From positions 62,001 through 126,000 of the forward strand of contig JAUQXA010000062.1 in NCBI GenBank assembly GCA_030834895.1: 64,000 nucleotides of DNA, written 5' to 3'. Source of the DNA: Anaerolineales bacterium. Its GTDB lineage: Bacteria; Chloroflexota; Anaerolineae; Anaerolineales; Villigracilaceae. The notes beneath the pieces were generated by a model, which saw only the letters and a program-made list of their open reading frames with translations, was not told where the DNA came from and made no database searches. A program made the position numbers and the translations under genes. Positions 59,287 through 64,000 of this stretch are shown piece by piece. How positions within the stretch are numbered: the first letter of the stretch is position 1; each line of letters begins with the position of its first letter.

Positions 59287-60276
59287 TCAGTGGTGAATCT
59301 CTTTCCACCATTTCAAAAACCTCTCCACGCCTTCCTCTACCGAGACCTTGGGTCGGTAACCAAGCTCCGCTTTTGCGGCGGAGATGTCCAACGTGGTGCT
59401 GTGCGCCAACATGCTGACCGTGAGTCTGGTCAGCGGTGGTTCGGGACTGTACGGAATCAACGAGTAAACAAACTCGATGGCGGCTGCGGCGGCATTTGCG
59501 GTTCGATAGGAGACCTTTCGTTTGGGACGCGGCAGGTTTAGTTCATCGCAAATGTGATTGACCAGTTCCCAGATTTTGACAGGCTCGCCGTTGGAGATGT
59601 TGTACTTTCTGCCAAGTGTGTTCGACGGTGACTCGGCGCACAACAAAAGCGCGTCCACCACGTTTTGGATGTAGGTCAGGTCAACGATGTTCTCGCCGTC
59701 ACCGAGGATGGGCAGCCGACCTGATTTCAGCCGCGAGAGCAAACGCGGAAAGATGACCGTATCGCCTTCGCCAAATAGCGCGCGCGGACGAATCGAAACC
59801 ACGGCAAGCCCCTTCCCAAAACCTTTGTCCACTTCTTCTTCGGCTAAGAGCTTGGTCGCGGCATACGCGCTAATGGGTTCGGGAAGCGGGTCAGCTTCCT
59901 TCACATCCAACCGCGAGTTGTAGTCAAAATAAATGCTTGGCGTGGAAACATACACAAGCCGTTTTACATTGTTTTCCAGACAAGCCTGCACCACGTTGCG
60001 CGTGCCGATGACGTTGGCTTGGTAAAATTTTTCGTAGTTTCCCCAGGGTGAAGGTAAAGCCGCACAATGAAAGACAATTTCCTGCTCTTTGAATGCGTCG
60101 GTCAACTCACCTTTTCTTGTGATGTCCAATCGCAGCGGACGAATGCCCGCATCGTCCAATTCATTCAACCGCAGCGGGTTGCGCCCAAGTGCGGTCACAT
60201 ACCAGCCGATGCTGTGAAGTCGGCGAGTCAATGCTCCACCGAGGAAACCAGTGGCTCCAGTGACAACTGCTCTCAT
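59287..60276 (-). CDS. oleD: NAD(P)-dependent epimerase/3-beta-HSD type reductase, OleD-like
   Basis: A 329-residue extended SDR. VVTGATGFLGGALTRRL binds the dinucleotide, FHCAALPSPWGNYEKFYQANVIGTRNV matches OleD and 3-beta-HSD proteins closely, and the catalytic pair is YAATK. OleD reduces the OleA beta-keto acid to a beta-hydroxy acid. The ATG overlaps the oleC stop by four bases. Confidence 0.82.
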   Translation of the reverse strand: MRAVVTGATGFLGGALTRRLHSIGWYVTALGRNPLRLNELDDAGIRPLRLDITRKGELTDAFKEQEIVFHCAALPSPWGNYEKFYQANVIGTRNVVQACLENNVKRLVYVSTPSIYFDYNSRLDVKEADPLPEPISAYAATKLLAEEEVDKGFGKGLAVVSIRPRALFGEGDTVIFPRLLSRLKSGRLPILGDGENIVDLTYIQNVVDALLLCAESPSNTLGRKYNISNGEPVKIWELVNHICDELNLPRPKRKVSYRTANAAAAAIEFVYSLIPYSPEPPLTRLTVSMLAHSTTLDISAAKAELGYRPKVSVEEGVERFLKWWKEIHH

Positions 60277-61937
60277 AATGAAGAATGAAGAATACGGAAT
60301 GTAGAATGGTGGGCGGCGCGTTTCGCCAGTTCTTCGCGGATGATTTTTGAATTATGCCGCACATCGGTGGGGAACTTTTTCATGAATAGAAAAGCCTTTA
60401 TCTTTGAAGCCTGCGGGTGGTCTGTTGCCAGTTCCATCAGTTCGCGCCTGATTTTATCCTTGTTTGCGCGGTTTCCCTTTTTGAGTTCAATCCACAGAAT
60501 GGGTTCGCTGTCCATGCCAACCAGCGCAGTACGATACACCAACGGATGAATGTTGAAAATCCCTTCGATTTGCTCGGTGAACATCACGCCATCGTTTGCA
60601 ATCACCCGTTGCGACTTGCGTCCGCAATACCACAGCCGACCTTTTTCATCGAAATATCCAACATCGCCCATGCGGTGGATGATTCCGTCTTCGTGCTGGA
60701 TTTTTGACAGCCGATTGGCTTCGTCTCTTACGATGTAACGCCCCGTCACCGCCCCGCCCTGAACGGTGATTTCCCCAACGACATTGGGTTTCACTTCAAG
60801 CGAGTCACCCCACCGCTGAATCGCTGCCTCGCTGATTCCGATGACTCTGACCTTCGCCCCGTTGACGGGCTTTCCCAAACACACGCCCGCGCCACTCGCG
60901 GATTTTTCGCGCAAGGCAAATATTTCGCGGCTTTCGACCTTTGCAATCGGCAAAACCTCCGTCGCGCCGTAAATGCCGAAGAGATCGGTTTTGTCGTTTA
61001 GCAGTTTTCTAAAGTCTTCCTGCAATTCGATGGTGGCAGGTGCGCCTGCCGTGATGACCCGTTTGAGACTGGGAAGGTTCGCCCTGAGCGGAGAACTGAG
61101 CGTTCCATGCGAAGTTCGTAGTCGAAGGGATCGCTTCGACTGCGGCGCAGCAACCGCGCCTCCGCTCAGCGCGAAAGACGAGAGAATATCCAGCACCGCA
61201 GGCGATGCAAACATATTTGTCACGTTGAATCGCTGAATCGCCTGAATCACTTTTTCAGGGTTCGTCTTGCCAGGCACGGGGAAAGAAATATCGGGGATGA
61301 CCGAAGTCACGCCGAGCAGCACGTCAATCAGCGCGTAGAGGGGGAAGGCAGGCAGGTCAATTTCATCGGGTGCAATGCCGAAGGTTTCGACAAGCATATC
61401 CAGTTGCGCGGACAAATTTTCATGCGTAAAGACAACACCTTTGGGTATCCCCGTGCTTCCGCTGGTGTAAATAATCGCCGCCTCTGAGATGTTGTTCATT
61501 ATTTCAGGTTGAACGTTGAACGTTAAACGTTTAACGGATTCAACCGTGAAATTATGTTTGATGGAATTCCTCCCCCAGCCAAAAAGAATCCGCAGGGCGT
61601 GTGTCAGCGTATTGCCGATGAAAATATCGGGCTGGGCCTCGTTGAGGCATTCGCCGACTTTCTTCAAGCCAATCGCGGGATCGAGGATGATGGGAACGAC
61701 ACCCACTTTCAGCAGGGCAAAAGCCAGGGCGAAGAAATCAACCGAGGGCGGAGTCAGCAGGGCGGCGGTCATGCCGGGGGCGAGTCCTGAGTCTAAAAGT
61801 CCGAAGACAAATCGTTCGGTCGAATCCGCAAGTTGACGATACGTGACCACCTGCCAGTCTCCATCCTGAAAAAAGATGAAGGCGGGTTTGTCGGGATGGA
61901 GTTCGGCAAAGTGATTGAGGCGGGAGGCGATATTCAA
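60273..61937 (-). CDS. oleC: Acyl-adenylating ligase, OleC-like (beta-lactone synthetase)
   Basis: A 554-residue ANL-family enzyme: AIIYTSGSTGIPKGVVFTHEN is the P-loop, LFGIYGATEVLP the substrate/AMP region and GYFDEKGRLWYCGRKSQRV the hinge. PPSVDFFALAFALLKVGVVPIILDPAIGLK with LNEAQPDIFIGN is characteristic of OleC, which closes a beta-hydroxy acid to a beta-lactone with ATP. The start is a TTG seven bases after TAAAAT. First gene of the locus. Confidence 0.82.
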   Translation of the reverse strand: MNIASRLNHFAELHPDKPAFIFFQDGDWQVVTYRQLADSTERFVFGLLDSGLAPGMTAALLTPPSVDFFALAFALLKVGVVPIILDPAIGLKKVGECLNEAQPDIFIGNTLTHALRILFGWGRNSIKHNFTVESVKRLTFNVQPEIMNNISEAAIIYTSGSTGIPKGVVFTHENLSAQLDMLVETFGIAPDEIDLPAFPLYALIDVLLGVTSVIPDISFPVPGKTNPEKVIQAIQRFNVTNMFASPAVLDILSSFALSGGAVAAPQSKRSLRLRTSHGTLSSPLRANLPSLKRVITAGAPATIELQEDFRKLLNDKTDLFGIYGATEVLPIAKVESREIFALREKSASGAGVCLGKPVNGAKVRVIGISEAAIQRWGDSLEVKPNVVGEITVQGGAVTGRYIVRDEANRLSKIQHEDGIIHRMGDVGYFDEKGRLWYCGRKSQRVIANDGVMFTEQIEGIFNIHPLVYRTALVGMDSEPILWIELKKGNRANKDKIRRELMELATDHPQASKIKAFLFMKKFPTDVRHNSKIIREELAKRAAHHSTFRILHSSL

Positions 61938-61944
61938 CGGGGTG

Positions 61945-61950
61945 ATTTTA
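61945..61950 (-). promoter_or_regulatory. -10 box of the Ole locus, leaderless on a TTG start
   Basis: Minus-strand TAAAAT, seven bases, then TTG of oleC. Confidence 0.45.
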
Positions 61951-62124
61951 TCTGTCAGGCGTGGAATTTGTCAGGGAGCATCTTGCTTTTGCTTGGGAAT
62001 TTTGTCACAATAAAGCTATGACTTCCTGTACTAGTTTTCCAATCTCGGAAATTAGATACTATTATGTATTAAGCAAATATCTGCTGACGTTCCTGGTTGA
62101 AACCTACATATATGGAGGTGTCTC

Positions 62125-63330
62125 TTGGAAGTTACGCTTTCCCCCTTGTCCCCGTCTCAAAGCAAGACATTTTTCAACAGCCTGCTTGATTTGAAAGAGG
62201 GCGAGCGAGTACGCACGTGCCTGCAATGCGGGACGTGCAGCGGTGTTTGTCCCTTCGGTTACATCATGAAGTTCCCGCCGGGAAAGATCATCGGCGCGCT
62301 GCGGTCGGAGATTTTCGACTACGTCCTGAAAACCGACACCGTGTGGATGTGCATCTCCTGTAACGCCTGCACCGCATTTTGCCCGTCGAACATCCCGATT
62401 ACCGAGGCGGTGATGACCCGCACCAAGGAGGAGTTGCTTTTGGCGGGGAACGTGCCAACCGAATTGCAGTCCGCCCTCGAAAATACCCAACGCTACGGCA
62501 ATCCGCTGGGGGAATCGCCGCGAAAACGAGCCGACTGGACAACTGGCATTCAGCCCGAAGTTAACATCCTTGGCAAAACCCGCCAGCCTGTGGACGTACT
62601 CTGGTACGTCGGCGACTACGCTTCCTATCACTCGCGGATGAAGACCGCCACCCAAGCCCTTGCCAAAGTCCTGAACGCCCTCGGCGTCAAGTTTGGGATT
62701 CTCGGTCCCGAAGAATTCAGCGACGGCGATTCGCAGCGCCTTGCCGGCGAGCGCGGACTGTTCGAGATGATGGCGCAGAAGAACGGGCAGGCGTTCCGCA
62801 AGTACAAATTCAACGAAATCATCACCACCGACCCGCACGCCTTCAACGCGCTCAAGAACGGCTACCCCGCTTTGGGCGTGGAATATCCCGTCAGGCACTA
62901 CACCCAATTCCTTGCTGAGAAAATCGACCAAATCAAGCCGATGCTGACGAAGGAAATCAAAGCCAAAGTTGCCTTCCATGACCCCTGCTATCTGGGACGC
63001 GTCAACAAGGTCTTCGACCAGCCCCGTGACTTGCTGACCGCCATCCCCGGCGTGGAACTGGTGGAGATGTCGCATCAGCGGCTCAACAGCCTGTGCTGTG
63101 GCGGCGGGGGCGGCGGTATGTGGCTGGACGGCTTCCAATGGGAGAAGGCTCACACGCGCGTTTCTGAATGGCGTGTGCGCGAAGCCGTGACAGCCGGAGC
63201 CAACATTCTGGCGGTTGCCTGTCCCTACGAGCCGCCGCGTTTCGAAGATGCAGCCAAGAACGTACCCAACGCAGGATCTTTAAAAGTAAGGGAGATTGCC
63301 GAACTACTCGCCGAATCCATGAGTCTGTAA
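62125..63330 (+). CDS. Two-cluster Fe-S protein with CCG domain (HdrD/GlpC-like)
   Basis: A 401-residue protein. CLQCGTCSGVCP and CISCNACTAFCP bind two [4Fe-4S] clusters; the C-terminal CCG domain is HDPCYLGR...LCCGGGGGGM. The first CCG repeat is degenerate. Such proteins pass electrons to quinone or disulfide. The start is TTG with GGAGGTG five bases upstream. EtfB follows 12 bases later. Confidence 0.88.
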   Translation: MEVTLSPLSPSQSKTFFNSLLDLKEGERVRTCLQCGTCSGVCPFGYIMKFPPGKIIGALRSEIFDYVLKTDTVWMCISCNACTAFCPSNIPITEAVMTRTKEELLLAGNVPTELQSALENTQRYGNPLGESPRKRADWTTGIQPEVNILGKTRQPVDVLWYVGDYASYHSRMKTATQALAKVLNALGVKFGILGPEEFSDGDSQRLAGERGLFEMMAQKNGQAFRKYKFNEIITTDPHAFNALKNGYPALGVEYPVRHYTQFLAEKIDQIKPMLTKEIKAKVAFHDPCYLGRVNKVFDQPRDLLTAIPGVELVEMSHQRLNSLCCGGGGGGMWLDGFQWEKAHTRVSEWRVREAVTAGANILAVACPYEPPRFEDAAKNVPNAGSLKVREIAELLAESMSL

Positions 63331-63342
63331 GAGGAGGATGAG

Positions 63343-64000
63343 ATGAAGATTGCTGTGCCAGTTAAGTTTGTGCCTGATCTGGTCGAAGAACTGAGCATCG
63401 ATGCAAGCGGCGCGGCGCTCGATACCGCCTGGCTGCGCCTCATCATCAACGAATTCGACGACCATGCCGTCGAGCAAGCCGTGATTCTCAAGGAACGCGG
63501 CGGGGGTGAGGTGGCTGTCCTCTCCGCCGAAGCCGATGGCGTGGATGATTTTCTGTTCACCACCGCAGCCAAGGGCGCCGATAAACTCGTCAAGTTGACG
63601 GGAGATTTCAGCGCCGTCAACAATCACGCCCTCGCAAAAGCCTTTTCTGAAGCCATCAAAACCATCCAGCCTGACCTCGTCCTGACCGGCGTGCAGGCGC
63701 ACAATGACCTGGACGGTTCCCTCGGTCCGCTGCTCGCGGAATATCTGGGAATGCCTTTCGTCGGCTATGTTGCCGGGGTCACGGTGGCGGGAGACAAGGT
63801 CATCGCCCGCAAGGAATATTCGGGCGGGCTGGTCGCCGAAGTGGAAGTGAAACTGCCCGCTGTGTTGGGCATTCAGGCTTCCGAGACTCCCCCACGCTAC
63901 GTGGCGTACAGCAAGATCCGCCAGGTGATGGGCACGGTAAAGATCGAAGAACAGGCCGCCGAAGGCTTGGACGCCGCCAGCGGAGTCGTTGTCAGCCGCA
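63343..64000 (+). CDS. etfB: Electron transfer flavoprotein beta subunit (runs off right edge)
   Basis: 219 residues are visible. MKIAVPVKFVPDLVEEL and the signature NDLDGSLGPLLAEYLGMPFVGYVAGV match EtfB, which with EtfA carries electrons from acyl-CoA dehydrogenases. GAGGAGGATG precedes the ATG. With the Fe-S/CCG protein it suggests an ETF-to-quinone or confurcating unit. Confidence 0.9.
   Translation, partial: MKIAVPVKFVPDLVEELSIDASGAALDTAWLRLIINEFDDHAVEQAVILKERGGGEVAVLSAEADGVDDFLFTTAAKGADKLVKLTGDFSAVNNHALAKAFSEAIKTIQPDLVLTGVQAHNDLDGSLGPLLAEYLGMPFVGYVAGVTVAGDKVIARKEYSGGLVAEVEVKLPAVLGIQASETPPRYVAYSKIRQVMGTVKIEEQAAEGLDAASGVVVSR

Noticed and set aside
62104..63153. A 349-codon minus-strand frame opposite the Fe-S protein gene
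   Set aside because: The plus strand has two complete Fe-S motifs and a CCG domain.

Overview
The window reads as a chromosomal segment of an uncultured filamentous-type Chloroflexota, most likely class Anaerolineae. This is inferred from gene content, not from a marker gene. The signs are several secreted or membrane proteins with long Pro/Thr/Ser linkers and SH3-like ends, a 1071-residue MalT/SARP-type regulator, two PAS/GAF/HD-GYP proteins, a bacterial Ras-like GTPase with a longin-type partner, a CIRCE-controlled groESL operon, and many TATAAT or TAAAAT boxes placed exactly 7-8 bases before a start codon (leaderless transcripts). No rRNA, tRNA or CRISPR array was seen.

Layout: 1-7652 is a surface-glycoconjugate block (acyltransferase edge, sulfotransferase, GT39 and GT2 glycosyltransferases, CMP-sugar synthetase-like enzyme, large membrane protein). 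7700-11560 holds a DadA-type oxidase, a lipoprotein, proC and a DUF402 gene. 11855-15667 is a minus-strand signalling operon in which a sirtuin sits between a REC-CpaE protein and a GAF histidine kinase. 15875-22153 is the most unusual stretch: a large SARP/MalT regulator, a strong terminator, a SARP-style direct-repeat promoter, three tandem 46-47 residue hydrophobic peptides not recorded by simple ORF length cut-offs, a DUF5317 membrane protein, a Nif11/NHLP-like small protein and an HD-GYP protein. 22293-28540 holds yihY, dnaE (with an in-frame 8-bp minisatellite), a truncated REP-associated transposase and a dam-type methylase.

28655-36862 contains phosphoglucomutase, a DUF389-SH3 protein, a HAD protein and a four-gene coiled-coil / longin-SH3 / Ras-GTPase / HD-GYP operon. 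36937-39581 carries a CarD gene with a terminator in its leader and a methyltransferase-nuclease fusion. 41042-44862 is groES-groEL, a parvulin lipoprotein and a PT-linker protein. 44944-50474 is a run of minus-strand housekeeping and hypothetical genes. 51181-53258 holds three small minus-strand genes (CPBP, a membrane protein, an MTH1-like NUDIX) separated by related imperfect palindromes with GTTRRRY-type cores, which look like integron attC sites without a visible integrase. 54895-61937 is an Ole-type head-to-head condensation locus (oleC, oleD, oleA) lacking an oleB-type hydrolase but holding a metallo-beta-lactamase-fold lactonase-like gene, a GNAT-like gene and an ATP-grasp gene. The right edge starts an electron-transfer unit (two-cluster Fe-S/CCG protein and EtfB).

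Functionally the window mixes envelope building, nucleotide-second-messenger and Ras-type signalling, and mobile or repeat-driven sequence. The best candidates for a little-described system are the SARP-repeat-controlled triple-peptide operon and the attC-like cassette array.
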